Assembly (NCBI GenBank): GCA_050741255.1
Contig: JBOIEQ010000055.1
Location: 1-26,192 of the forward strand
DNA: 26,192 nucleotides
From: CAZXNF01 sp050741255
Lineage (GTDB): Bacteria > Pseudomonadota > Gammaproteobacteria > Burkholderiales > SG8-41
Direction: 5' to 3'
Shown: in pieces, positions 1-7,395 of the stretch
How the letters are laid out: each line of letters starts with the position of its first letter
Numbering within the stretch: the first letter of the stretch is position 1
The notes under the pieces: generated by a model
Told to the model about the DNA's origin: nothing
The model's input: the letters and a program-made list of their open reading frames with translations, nothing else
The model's database searches: none
Position numbers and translations under genes: made by a program

Positions 1-201
1 GTCCACGACCACTTGCTGGCCGAGCGTCTCGCCGAGCTTGGGGCTCATCATGCGCGCGACGATGTCGATCGGGCCGCCGGCCGGGAAGCCGACGATCATG
101 CGCACGGGCTTCGCGGGATAGGCCTGCGCGAACGCTGCAGGCGCGCCGACGGCGATCGCTACGCCGCACAGGGCGAGCCAGGTACGGGACATTATTTTCA
201 T
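1..201 (-). CDS. Bug/TctC-family periplasmic solute receptor (N-terminal part)
   Basis: This is the first 67 codons of a periplasmic tripartite tricarboxylate transporter receptor (Bug family); the rest lies beyond position 1. The start ATG at 201 gives MKIMSRTWLALCGVAIAV and then an alanine-rich hydrophobic stretch ending AFAQ, a typical signal peptide. The mature part begins AYPAKPVRMIVGFPAGGPID, the hallmark N-terminus of this family, and continues through a GQQVVVD segment. A second in-frame ATG at 194-192 could also be the start. Bug proteins bind carboxylates, amino acids or related anions, but the ligand cannot be read from the sequence. It is divergent from a second Bug gene at 450, with 248 bp between them. 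Confidence 0.9.
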   Translation of the reverse strand, partial: MKIMSRTWLALCGVAIAVGAPAAFAQAYPAKPVRMIVGFPAGGPIDIVARMMSPKLGETLGQQVVVD

Positions 202-449
202 GGGGGAACTCCTCCGGACGGGTTCACGACTGCACGAGGTGCAGGGTGAGGGCGCATTGTGCGGGGGCCCGCCCGCCAACTCAACATCGTCCGCACGGCG
301 GCCGGGCCGCCTCCTGGCCAGACGCACCAAGACTGGGCGCGCGGCCTATAATCCGCGGTCCCTCCGCTACCGGCCCCGCTGGCATAGCGCTTGCGTTACG
401 CAGACCAGGTCCGGCCATCCGCCGGAGCGCCCTTCCGAGGAGCCCGCCC
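202..449. promoter_or_regulatory. Divergent intergenic region between two Bug receptor genes
   Basis: This 248-bp gap should carry promoters for both receptor genes. On the plus strand a TATAAT hexamer lies at 347-352, followed by CCG, a context common for -10 boxes in GC-rich betaproteobacteria. No convincing -35 is visible 17 bp upstream. An 11-bp palindrome, TGCGT-T-ACGCA, lies at 392-402 between this -10 and the gene at 450, where a repressor or activator could bind. The ribosome-binding site of the downstream gene is CGAGGAGC near 436-443. The assignment is inference from position and motif only. Confidence 0.4.
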
Positions 450-1421
450 ATGATCCGCCCCGTCTTCACCTGCTTAGCCTGTCTCGCCTGCCTCGTCGCG
501 GCCGCCGCGCACGCCCAGACGGCCTATCCGACAAAACCCGTGCGCGTCGTCGTGCCCTTCCCGCCGGTCGGCGCCGCCGATCTCGTCGCCCGCATTACCG
601 GCGCCAAACTCGCCGACGCCTGGGGCCAGCAGATCCTCGTCGAAAACCGGCCCGGCGCCGGCGGCAACATCGGCGCGGAAGTGGTGGCCAAGGCGCCCGC
701 CGACGGCTACATGCTGCTGATGGCGCCCATCACCACTTACGCGGTCGGCATGGCCGCCTATAGCAAGCTGAACTGGAATCTCGAGAAGGATCTGGTCCCG
801 GTGGCGATGGGCGCGAACATTCCGCACATCCTCGTCGCGCATCCCGCGCTGCCGGTCAGGACCGTGCGCGACGTCATCGCGCTCGGCAAGGCGCGTCCCG
901 GCGAGCTCAACTTCGCCTCGCAGGGCCAGGGCACGCTGTCGCATCTGGAGCAGGAAATGCTGATGCAGATGGGCGGCTTCAAGGCGAACCATATTCCGTA
1001 CAAAGGCAGCGGACCGGGGCTGCTCGACCTCATCCCGGGCAACGTGCAGTTGTTTTTCGACAGCATTCCATCCTCCGCGCCGTACGTGAAGTCGGGAAAA
1101 CTCAAGGGCATCGGCGTGGCCTCGTCCACGCGCTCGCCCGCACTGCCCGACATCCCCGCGCTCAACGAATCACTGAAGGGCTTTGAAGCCGACAGCTGGT
1201 TCGGCCTGATGGCGCCCGTCGGCACGCCGCGCGAGGTCGTCGTCAAGTTCAACGCCGAGATGCAGAAGGTGCTGGCCCAGCCCGACGTGAAGGAAAAGAT
1301 GCTCGCGCAGGGCGCGATCGCGCAGAGCGGCACGCCCGACCAGATGGCGCAGCAGGTCAAATCCGACGTCGCGAAGTGGGGCAAGGTCGTGCGTACCGCG
1401 GGCATCAAGATCGAAAACTGA
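450..1421 (+). CDS. Bug/TctC-family periplasmic solute receptor
   Basis: This 323-residue protein is a full-length receptor of the tripartite tricarboxylate transporter family. Residues 1-22 form a signal peptide ending AHA before QTAYPTKPVRVVVPF, the family's N-terminal signature. Next come the conserved GQQILVENRPGAGGNIGAE and KAPADGYMLL segments that build the ligand pocket of Bug proteins. The ATG at 450 was chosen because it has GAGG 10-14 bp upstream and directly begins the signal peptide; the open frame extends further 5' without coding character. No TctA or TctB membrane genes lie nearby, so it is an orphan receptor, as most Bug proteins are. Its place just upstream of the hydantoinase-type genes suggests that its ligand is their substrate or a breakdown product. 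That link is inference. Confidence 0.93.
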   Translation: MIRPVFTCLACLACLVAAAAHAQTAYPTKPVRVVVPFPPVGAADLVARITGAKLADAWGQQILVENRPGAGGNIGAEVVAKAPADGYMLLMAPITTYAVGMAAYSKLNWNLEKDLVPVAMGANIPHILVAHPALPVRTVRDVIALGKARPGELNFASQGQGTLSHLEQEMLMQMGGFKANHIPYKGSGPGLLDLIPGNVQLFFDSIPSSAPYVKSGKLKGIGVASSTRSPALPDIPALNESLKGFEADSWFGLMAPVGTPREVVVKFNAEMQKVLAQPDVKEKMLAQGAIAQSGTPDQMAQQVKSDVAKWGKVVRTAGIKIEN

Positions 1422-1437
1422 ACACCCCGCACTGCCC

Positions 1438-1480
1438 TCCAATCCCCAATCCCCAATCCCTAATCACGAATCCCGAATAT
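1438..1480. repeat. AATCCC-type tandem repeat at the receptor/carbamoylase junction
   Basis: The gap between the receptor stop and the next ATG (1481) consists almost wholly of degenerate tandem units such as CCAATCCCCAATCCC and GAATCCCGAAT. The same unit recurs as an inverted pair between panC and panB (about 23929-23956 and 24024-24054). It lies where the ribosome-binding site of the downstream gene should be, and no good Shine-Dalgarno sequence is left there. Confidence 0.8.
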
Positions 1481-2734
1481 ATGCGCGAGGATGCACGCAA
1501 CGCCGCCGCCGCGGTGAATCAGGACCGCCTGTGGCAGCGCCACGCCGACATGGCGAAGATCGGCGCGATCCCCGGCAACGGCGTCAACCGCGCCGCGCTG
1601 TCGAAAGAGGACATCGTCGCGCGACAGTTGCTGCTGTCATGGGCGAAGCAGCGCGGCTACGCGATCGCCGCCGACGGCATCGGCAACCTGTTCATCCGCC
1701 GCGCGGGGATGGACGCCGACGCCGCGCCGGTAATGACCGGCAGCCACATGGATAGCCAGCCGCGCGGCGGGCGTTTTGACGGCATCTACGGCGTGCTCGC
1801 GGGCTTCGAGTCGCTCGAGGCGCTCGACGAGGCCGGCGTCAAGACACGCCGGCCGATCGAAGTCGTGGCGTGGACGAACGAGGAAGGCGGTCGCTTCCAG
1901 CCGTGCACCATGGGCTCGATGATTTACGCGGGCGTCACCAAACTCGATGACGTGCTGGCGGTCACCGACAACGACGGCATCCGGCTCGGCGATGCCTTGA
2001 ACGAAACACTCGCCGCGACACCGGGCCTCGCGCATCGCGATTTCGGCACGCCGCCCGCGGCCTACGTGGAAGCCCACATCGAACAGGGCCCGCTGCTGGA
2101 AAACGCGGGCAAGCAGGTCGGTGTCGTTACCGGCATCCAGGGGCTGCGCTGGTTCAACATCGAGATCTTCGGTCGCACGGACCATGCCGGCACCACGCCG
2201 GTGTCGCTGCGGCAGGATGCGGTGAAGGAAGCCATCGCCTGCATCAACGCCCTCACTCAGCTGGCGCACGACCCCGCCGACGTCACTCGCTTCACCGTCG
2301 GCCGGATGCAGGTCACGCCGAACTCACCCAATTCGGTCGCGAGCCACGTGCTGTTCTCCGTCGACCTCCGTCACCCCGACCCCGCGCGCGTGGAAGCGCT
2401 CGGCAACGCCGTGGCGCCATTGATCAAACAAGCGGTGAAAACCTGCACTTACCGGATCACGCCGACGCTGCGCTCCGACCCGCGCGTGTTCGACACGGAC
2501 ATCGTGAACGCGGTGGAGCAATCCGCCAAGGCCCTCGGTCTCGCGAACCTGCGCCTGCCGTCGGGCGCAAGCCACGACGCGAACTACGCCGCCGAACTCG
2601 GGCCGGCCGGCATGATCTTCGTGCCCTGTGAAAAAGGCGTCTCGCACAACGAGGCGGAAAACGCGAAGCCCGAAGACCTCGCGGCGGGCGCCCGGGTGCT
2701 GGCGGCGACGCTGGTCGAGCTGGCGAACCGTTAA
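1481..2734 (+). CDS. M20-family Zn hydrolase: N-carbamoyl-L-amino-acid hydrolase / allantoate amidohydrolase type
   Basis: This 417-residue enzyme belongs to the hydantoinase/carbamoylase branch of the M20 metallopeptidase family, which hydrolyses N-carbamoyl amino acids or allantoate to free amine, CO2 and ammonia. The metal ligands are visible: His89 and Asp100 in GSHMDSQPRGGRFDG, Glu135 in WTNEEGGRF, His199 in EAHIEQGP and His389 in GVSHNE. SGASHDANYA at 361-370 is the usual substrate-side motif, and GRTDHAGTTP at 231-240 marks the dimerisation/lid domain. The length is normal for the family. The ATG at 1481 follows an AATCCC repeat and has a poor ribosome-binding site; an in-frame GTG at 1514 is an alternative. 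With HyuA and HyuB downstream it likely completes a hydantoin or related ring-opening pathway. The exact substrate is not resolvable. Confidence 0.9.
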   Translation: MREDARNAAAAVNQDRLWQRHADMAKIGAIPGNGVNRAALSKEDIVARQLLLSWAKQRGYAIAADGIGNLFIRRAGMDADAAPVMTGSHMDSQPRGGRFDGIYGVLAGFESLEALDEAGVKTRRPIEVVAWTNEEGGRFQPCTMGSMIYAGVTKLDDVLAVTDNDGIRLGDALNETLAATPGLAHRDFGTPPAAYVEAHIEQGPLLENAGKQVGVVTGIQGLRWFNIEIFGRTDHAGTTPVSLRQDAVKEAIACINALTQLAHDPADVTRFTVGRMQVTPNSPNSVASHVLFSVDLRHPDPARVEALGNAVAPLIKQAVKTCTYRITPTLRSDPRVFDTDIVNAVEQSAKALGLANLRLPSGASHDANYAAELGPAGMIFVPCEKGVSHNEAENAKPEDLAAGARVLAATLVELANR

Positions 2735-2746
2735 GGCGCTCAACCA

Positions 2747-2778
2747 GAATTAGCCGCAGAGACGCAGAGAGCGCAGAG
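2747..2778. repeat. CGCAGAGACGCAGAG-type repeat, left copy of pair 1
   Basis: This 32-bp copy has the core CGCAGAGACGCAGAGAGCGC and begins GAATTAGC. Its exact reverse complement is at 3161-3192, and two further near-identical copies lie at 24898-24929 and 25001-25031. It begins 12 bp after the stop of the carbamoylase gene. The two copies bracket the small gene at 2798-3139. Confidence 0.95.
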
Positions 2779-2797
2779 AAATCGCACTCCAAACGCC

Positions 2798-3139
2798 ATG
2801 CCTCGTCCGGCCTCTCCAGAAGAACTACGGGATTGTATGTTCGGAATCTTTCCGGATTTTCAGCCGTACTGGGAAGACGAAGACAATCCCCATATAGAAG
2901 AAGATGGCAAATTCGCATTCCATGCGGTGATGCTGGAGATTCGCGATTATTTTGGGCAACAATTCAAAACGTTCTCGGAAAAACAAATTCTTGCGTTCTC
3001 AAGTTTCCTGAACGATGCCGTATTACAGGACGACAAGCTGGAAAACGCCGTGTCCACGTGTTTTCTTGAAAGCTCAGGCAAAGGCAAGCGGAACAAGCTC
3101 TGGCCCTACCTCAACGCAACGGCAAAACGAAGATGCTAG
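2798..3139 (+). CDS. Small acidic hypothetical protein in a repeat-bounded insert
   Basis: This 113-residue protein has no signal peptide or membrane segment and is acidic in its N-terminal half (for example YWEDEDNPHIEEDG). It ends with a C-terminal block, CFLESSGKGKRNKLWPYLNA, that looks conserved. The overall look recalls small helical DUF7674-like proteins, but I do not identify it with confidence. Base composition departs sharply from the neighbours: about 47% G+C over 2821-3120 against nearly 70% at the start of hyuA. It lies between perfectly inverted 32-bp repeats and interrupts a catabolic operon, so recent acquisition is likely. The ATG at 2798 is the first in frame; GAG is present upstream but no strong Shine-Dalgarno. 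Confidence 0.65.
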   Translation: MPRPASPEELRDCMFGIFPDFQPYWEDEDNPHIEEDGKFAFHAVMLEIRDYFGQQFKTFSEKQILAFSSFLNDAVLQDDKLENAVSTCFLESSGKGKRNKLWPYLNATAKRRC

Positions 3140-3160
3140 GGACTGATCTTTTTTATTTTC

Positions 3161-3192
3161 CTCTGCGCTCTCTGCGTCTCTGCGGCTAATTC
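3161..3192. repeat. CGCAGAGACGCAGAG-type repeat, right copy of pair 1 (inverted)
   Basis: This is a perfect 32-bp reverse complement of 2747-2778, preceded by a T-rich run at 3149-3159. It ends 21 bp before the TTG start of hyuA, so a hairpin formed with the left copy in mRNA would loop out the whole small gene and end just before the hyuA initiation region. Confidence 0.95.
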
Positions 3193-3213
3193 CGTTTTTG
3201 CGGCTCATTTCGC

Positions 3214-5271
3214 TTGAAGACTGAAACCCTTTCCATCGGCATCGACATCGGCGGCACCTTCACCGACGTCGTCTGCCGCCTGCCCGACGGGTCGCTCAAG
3301 CAGTTCAAGCTGCCCTCCACCCGTGCCAACCCGGCGCAGGCCGTGCGCGACGCCGTCGCCTTCATGGTCCGCGAGTGGAAGATCGCCCCCGCCGACATCG
3401 GCCGCTTCGTCCACGGCACCACGGTCGCGACGAATGCCGTGCTCGAGCGCAAGGGTGCGAAGGTGGGCCTCCTCACCACCGAGGGCTTCCGCGACGTGCT
3501 GGAGATCGGCCGCGGCAACCGGCAGGAGATCTACGCCACGGTCGTGCCCCCGCAGACGCCGGTGTTTCTCGCGCCGCGCGAATTTCGCCGCGGTGTGCCC
3601 GAGCGGCTGACCGTGGACGGCGCGGTGCTGACGCCGCTGGATGAAGCCGCGCTCGCGAAGGCCGTCGAAGCACTGGTCGCGGAAGGCGCGGAGGCGCTGG
3701 CAGTCTGTTTCCTGTTCTCCTATCTCAATCCGGCGCACGAACAGCGCGCCAGGGCGATCATCAGGAAGATCGCGCCCGGGCTGCTGGTGTCGCTGTCCTC
3801 GGACGTGGATCCGGCCTTCCGCGAATACGAGCGCACCACCGTGACCGCCTTCGACGCCTACGTGAAGCCGGTGCTGGACCGCTACCTGACCGGCATGGAG
3901 CAGAACCTCGCGGCCGACGGCGTGGCAGCACCCTTGCAGATCATGCAGTCGCGCGGCGGCGTGTGCTCAGCGGCGGTCGCCCGCGAACGGCCGGTGCGTC
4001 TGTTCCTGTCCGGGCCCGCCGCCGGCGCCATCGGCGGCGCGCTGATCGGCGCGCGCACGAACGAGCCCAACCTCATCACGGTGGACATCGGCGGCACCAG
4101 CTGCGACATCGCGCTCATTACCGGCGGCACGCCGCTGATCCGCACCGACGGCATCATCGACCGTTACCCGGTGCGCGTGCCGATGGTGGACGTCAACGCC
4201 ATCGGCGCGGGCGGTGGCTCCATCGCCTGGCTGGACGGCTCCGGCCTGCTGCGCGTCGGCCCGCATTCGGCGGGTTCCGAGCCCGGCCCCGCCTGCTACG
4301 GCCGCGGCGCCACCGATCCGACCGTCACCGACGCCTCCGTGGTGCTGGGTTATCTCAATCCGGCCTTCTTCGCGGGCGGCGCGCTGAAGCTCGATCCGCG
4401 GAAAGCCTTCGACGCCATCCGCACGAAAATCGCGGAACCGATGAAGATGAGCGTGGAGGAAGCCGCGCTGGGCATCCACCGTGTCATCAATGCACAGATG
4501 GCCGAGGGCATCCGCCTCACGTCGATCAACCGCGGCGTGGACCCGCGCGAGTACGCGCTGGTGGGACTCGGCGGCGCAGGGCCGCTGCACGCGGCGGCGC
4601 TGGCGCAGGACCTCTATATCTCGCGGGTGCTGATTCCCAGCCGGCCGGGCGTGCTGTCCGCCATCGGTCTGCTCGCCGCGCCCATCGAGCACGAGGCCTT
4701 CCTTGCCTATCCGCAGCGCTTCGAGGAAGTGAAGCCCGCCGCCATCCTCGCGCAACTCAAGGCGCTGGACACGCGGTGCGCCGAATTGATGACGCTCGAC
4801 CGGGTCACGCCGGACGCCGTGAGGATCGCCTACTCCGCCGACGTGTGCTTTGTCGGCCAGTCGTACTACCTCGAAGTGCCGGTGGACCCGGCGGCCCCGG
4901 ACACGATGCTCGCCACCCTTTACGACGGCTTCCTGGCGGCGCACGAACGCATCTACGGCCACGCGACGCGCGCGCCGGCGCGCATCGTCAACCTGCGGTC
5001 AGTGCACCGCGCCGGCGGCGGCCTGACGATCAACGAACCGGCCCCGCCCGCGGGCAGCACCGCCAAACCCAAGGCCACGCGCGAGGTCCTGCTCGCGGAG
5101 GAGCGCACGCCGGTCGCCGCAGCCGTCTACGACCGCGACGCCCTGCCCGTCGGTGTCGCGATTCCCGGCCCGGCCATCGTCGAGCAGACCGACACGACGA
5201 CGCTCGTGCCCGCGGGCTGGACGGCGAAGCGGCTGGCGAGCGGTGATATGCTGATGACGTTCGATGTTTAG
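3214..5271 (+). CDS. hyuA: Hydantoinase/oxoprolinase family protein, A subunit
   Basis: This 685-residue protein matches the HyuA/N-methylhydantoinase A family, the ATP-binding subunit of ATP-dependent 5-oxoprolinase, hydantoinase and acetone/acetophenone carboxylase-type enzymes. Residues 11-18 (DIGGTFTD) and 291-298 (DIGGTSCD) are the paired phosphate-binding motifs of the actin-like ATPase fold. HGTTVATNAVLERKGAKVGL, SSDVDPAFREYERT and LFLSGPAAG are further family blocks. The only plausible start is TTG at 3214, directly before the conserved N-terminus; Shine-Dalgarno support is poor because the repeat at 3161-3192 occupies the upstream region. The partner hyuB follows after an unusual 401-bp insert. 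Hydantoinase, oxoprolinase and carboxylase activities cannot be told apart here, but the adjacent carbamoylase favours a hydantoin-like substrate. Confidence 0.92.
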   Translation: MKTETLSIGIDIGGTFTDVVCRLPDGSLKQFKLPSTRANPAQAVRDAVAFMVREWKIAPADIGRFVHGTTVATNAVLERKGAKVGLLTTEGFRDVLEIGRGNRQEIYATVVPPQTPVFLAPREFRRGVPERLTVDGAVLTPLDEAALAKAVEALVAEGAEALAVCFLFSYLNPAHEQRARAIIRKIAPGLLVSLSSDVDPAFREYERTTVTAFDAYVKPVLDRYLTGMEQNLAADGVAAPLQIMQSRGGVCSAAVARERPVRLFLSGPAAGAIGGALIGARTNEPNLITVDIGGTSCDIALITGGTPLIRTDGIIDRYPVRVPMVDVNAIGAGGGSIAWLDGSGLLRVGPHSAGSEPGPACYGRGATDPTVTDASVVLGYLNPAFFAGGALKLDPRKAFDAIRTKIAEPMKMSVEEAALGIHRVINAQMAEGIRLTSINRGVDPREYALVGLGGAGPLHAAALAQDLYISRVLIPSRPGVLSAIGLLAAPIEHEAFLAYPQRFEEVKPAAILAQLKALDTRCAELMTLDRVTPDAVRIAYSADVCFVGQSYYLEVPVDPAAPDTMLATLYDGFLAAHERIYGHATRAPARIVNLRSVHRAGGGLTINEPAPPAGSTAKPKATREVLLAEERTPVAAAVYDRDALPVGVAIPGPAIVEQTDTTTLVPAGWTAKRLASGDMLMTFDV

Positions 5272-5277
5272 AATCTC

Positions 5278-5303
5278 GTCATTCCCGCGCAGGCGGGAAT
5301 CCA
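5278..5303. repeat. dRS3-like palindromic repeat, left copy
   Basis: The 20-bp core ATTCCCGCGCAGGCGGGAAT fits the ATTCCC-N8-GGGAAT form of neisserial dRS3 and similar repeats in other betaproteobacteria. The copy begins 6 bp after the hyuA stop. Its reverse complement lies at 5638-5663 with 25 of 26 bases identical, so the two copies bracket the small gene at 5322-5627. Confidence 0.95.
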
Positions 5304-5321
5304 AAGAAGATTGGGCGCGCA

Positions 5322-5627
5322 ATGATCGTCGAAATAATCATCGCGATGCTGATCGGCATTGGCCTGCTGAATCTCTGGGTGACATGGCGAATCGCGAAGG
5401 ATCATCTAAGCACGCCGGGGCAGAGACTAGCTCACGGCCTCGCAGTCTGGTTTGTGCCGATAGTCGGCGCATTGCTCGTCTTGCATTTGCAGCGCATGAA
5501 TCTCGAAGAATCTGATGGCACGTATACTAAGTCGCGAGAGCTAGGCGATGATCATGGCTACTCCCAGCGACTGTTTGGCAGGCCCGCACGCGGCAGAGAT
5601 AATGATGATCAACATCCGGACGACTGA
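5322..5627 (+). CDS. Small membrane protein between dRS3-like repeats
   Basis: This 101-residue product starts MIVEIIIAMLIGIGLLNLWV, a first membrane helix. After a short polar stretch (AKDHLSTPGQRLAHG) comes a second helix, LAVWFVPIVGALLVLHL. The C-terminal 40 residues are hydrophilic and probably disordered. Small proteins with this Q-R/K-L-A...W-(L/F)-(V/I)-P-(V/I)-(V/I/L)-G-A pattern occur as hypothetical membrane proteins, but I know of no function. G+C is about 55% over 5341-5580, below the flanking hyu genes. It sits between hyuA and hyuB, which normally adjoin, so it is probably an insert and not part of the enzyme system. No strong ribosome-binding site is visible before the ATG at 5322. 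Confidence 0.6.
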   Translation: MIVEIIIAMLIGIGLLNLWVTWRIAKDHLSTPGQRLAHGLAVWFVPIVGALLVLHLQRMNLEESDGTYTKSRELGDDHGYSQRLFGRPARGRDNDDQHPDD

Positions 5628-5637
5628 TGGGTTTCAA

Positions 5638-5663
5638 TGGATTCCCGTCTGCGCGGGAATGAC
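5638..5663. repeat. dRS3-like palindromic repeat, right copy (inverted)
   Basis: This copy has the core ATTCCCGTCTGCGCGGGAAT and is the inverted mate of 5278-5303 with one mismatch. It ends 9 bp before the chosen hyuB ATG at 5673. Read in the hyuB frame it encodes DSRLRGND, the usual false peptide from such repeats, which argues against starting hyuB at 5637. Confidence 0.95.
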
Positions 5664-5672
5664 GGCCAAGGC

Positions 5673-7358
5673 ATGAACCACCCCGCCGAATCCCTCGCCC
5701 TCGACCCCGTCCTCATCGAGGTGATGCGCTACAAGCTCGAAAGCATCACCGAGGAGATGCAGTCGAGCCTGATCCGCGGCTCCTTCTCCCCCATCGTCAA
5801 GGAAGCGAATGACGCCTCGTGCTGCCTGTTCACGCCGGACGGCACCACCATCGCGCAGGCGCGCGCGAACCCGAGCCACCTGGGTTCGCTGATCTACTCC
5901 GTGGCGGCGATCCTCAAGCATTACCCGGTCACGGACATGCGGGACGGGGACATCTATCTCTTCAACGATCCCTACCTCGGCGGCACGCACATCCCCGACA
6001 TCGCCGTCGTGATTCCGGTCATCGGTGACGGGAAAGTCGTGGCGCTCACCGCCAGCATCGCACACCACATCGACCTCGGCGGCACGATTCCCGGCTCGTC
6101 CGCCGCCAATGCCACCGATATCTTCCACGAAGGTCTGCGCATCCCGCCGATCCGGCTCGCGCGCGAAGGCGTGCTCGACGACGGCCTGCTGCGCCTGATC
6201 CGCCAGAACACGCGCATGGCTGACAGCGTCACCGGTGATCTCAACGCCCAGATCGCCGCCGGCAAGATCGCCGCGCGCCGCATCGGGGAACTCGGCGCGC
6301 GTTACGGCCACGCGCTGGTGAGCCGTCTGTGCAACGAGCTGATCGACCGTTCCGAGCGCATGACGCGCGACGCGCTGCGCAAGCTGCCGCAGGGCACCTT
6401 CACCTACACGGACATGCTCGACAACGATGGCGTGGACCTCGACCAGCGCGTCATCATCAAGGTTGCCGTGACGATCAAGGACGGCGAGGTCGAGTTCGAT
6501 TTCACGGGCACCAGCGCGCAGGTAAAGGGCCCGATCAACATCGTGCCCTCGGGTGTCTATTCGTCGGCCTGCTACGGCGTGCGCGCGATCACCGATCCGA
6601 GCATCCCCACCAACGGCGGCTGCTTCCGCCCGGTGAAGATCAGGCTGCCGGAAGGCTCGCTGGTCAATCCGCGCAACGGCGCGCCGGTCAACGGCCGCAC
6701 GCATCCCATGAAGCGCATCGCCTCCTGCATCGTCGGTGCGCTGGCGCAGGCCCTGCCGGAGCGCTTCTCGGCCCCCGCCGCCGCCTCGCTGCTGGTGCTG
6801 ACCTTCGGCGGGCACTGGCCGAACGGCCGCGCCTTCGTCGTCACCGACCTCATCAACGGCGCGAGCGGCGCCGCGGCCGGACACGACGGCGTGGACTGCA
6901 TCGCTACCGACATGACCAACGGCATGGCGATGACCGAGGAGGCGCTGGAACTGGAAGCGCCCATCCGGCTGCTGCGCAGCGAGCTGCGCGCGGACAACGG
7001 TGGCGCGGGCGAATTCCGCGGCGGCGTCGGCATCCTCCGCGAGTATGAAGTCCTGCACGGACCGGTGAAGTTCTCCCACCGCGGCGAGCGGCACTACTCG
7101 CAGGCGCAGGGCCTGCTGGGCGGCGGGCCCGGCGGCAAGGCGTACTCGGAGATCCGCCGCGTGGATGGCACGGTCGAGGAGATTTGTTCCAAGATCGTCA
7201 CCACGCTCAACCAGGGCGACCGCGTGCTGATCCAGACGCCGGGCGGCGGCGGTTACGGCGCGCCCGCGCGGCGCGAGCCCGCGCGCGTCACTGCCGACAT
7301 CGCCAGCGGCAAGCTGTCCTCCGCATCCGCGCACGCGAGCTACGGCCGCTCCGCATAG
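5673..7358 (+). CDS. hyuB: Hydantoinase/oxoprolinase family protein, B subunit
   Basis: This 561-residue protein is the HyuB/N-methylhydantoinase B partner of HyuA. Family blocks are clear: LDPVLIEVMRYKLESITEEM near the N-terminus, FNDPYLGGTHIPD at about 97-109, ATDIFHEGLRIPPIRL, GFT-type FDFTGTSAQVKGPIN, and the C-terminal QTPGGGGYGAP followed by a short tail. Length is normal. ATG 5673 was preferred over ATG 5637 because the latter lies in the dRS3-like repeat and adds only repeat-encoded residues; AAGG precedes 5673 at a short distance. HyuA and HyuB form a complex in studied members. The gene is the last in the cluster; no clear terminator hairpin is visible before purB. Confidence 0.92.
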   Translation: MNHPAESLALDPVLIEVMRYKLESITEEMQSSLIRGSFSPIVKEANDASCCLFTPDGTTIAQARANPSHLGSLIYSVAAILKHYPVTDMRDGDIYLFNDPYLGGTHIPDIAVVIPVIGDGKVVALTASIAHHIDLGGTIPGSSAANATDIFHEGLRIPPIRLAREGVLDDGLLRLIRQNTRMADSVTGDLNAQIAAGKIAARRIGELGARYGHALVSRLCNELIDRSERMTRDALRKLPQGTFTYTDMLDNDGVDLDQRVIIKVAVTIKDGEVEFDFTGTSAQVKGPINIVPSGVYSSACYGVRAITDPSIPTNGGCFRPVKIRLPEGSLVNPRNGAPVNGRTHPMKRIASCIVGALAQALPERFSAPAAASLLVLTFGGHWPNGRAFVVTDLINGASGAAAGHDGVDCIATDMTNGMAMTEEALELEAPIRLLRSELRADNGGAGEFRGGVGILREYEVLHGPVKFSHRGERHYSQAQGLLGGGPGGKAYSEIRRVDGTVEEICSKIVTTLNQGDRVLIQTPGGGGYGAPARREPARVTADIASGKLSSASAHASYGRSA

Positions 7359-7395
7359 CGCACGGCCGTCCGGCGGCGGGAACAGCGCCGCGTGT

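Noticed and set aside
3963..5246. 427-aa plus-strand frame inside hyuA
   Set aside because: Arg/Ala-rich off-frame translation of a verified HyuA coding region.
5637..5672. Upstream ATG 5637 as start of hyuB
   Set aside because: It lies within the dRS3-like repeat and adds only DSRLRGND-type residues.
5634..7334. 566-aa minus-strand frame opposite hyuB
   Set aside because: Antisense shadow with typical low-complexity composition; hyuB carries all family blocks.
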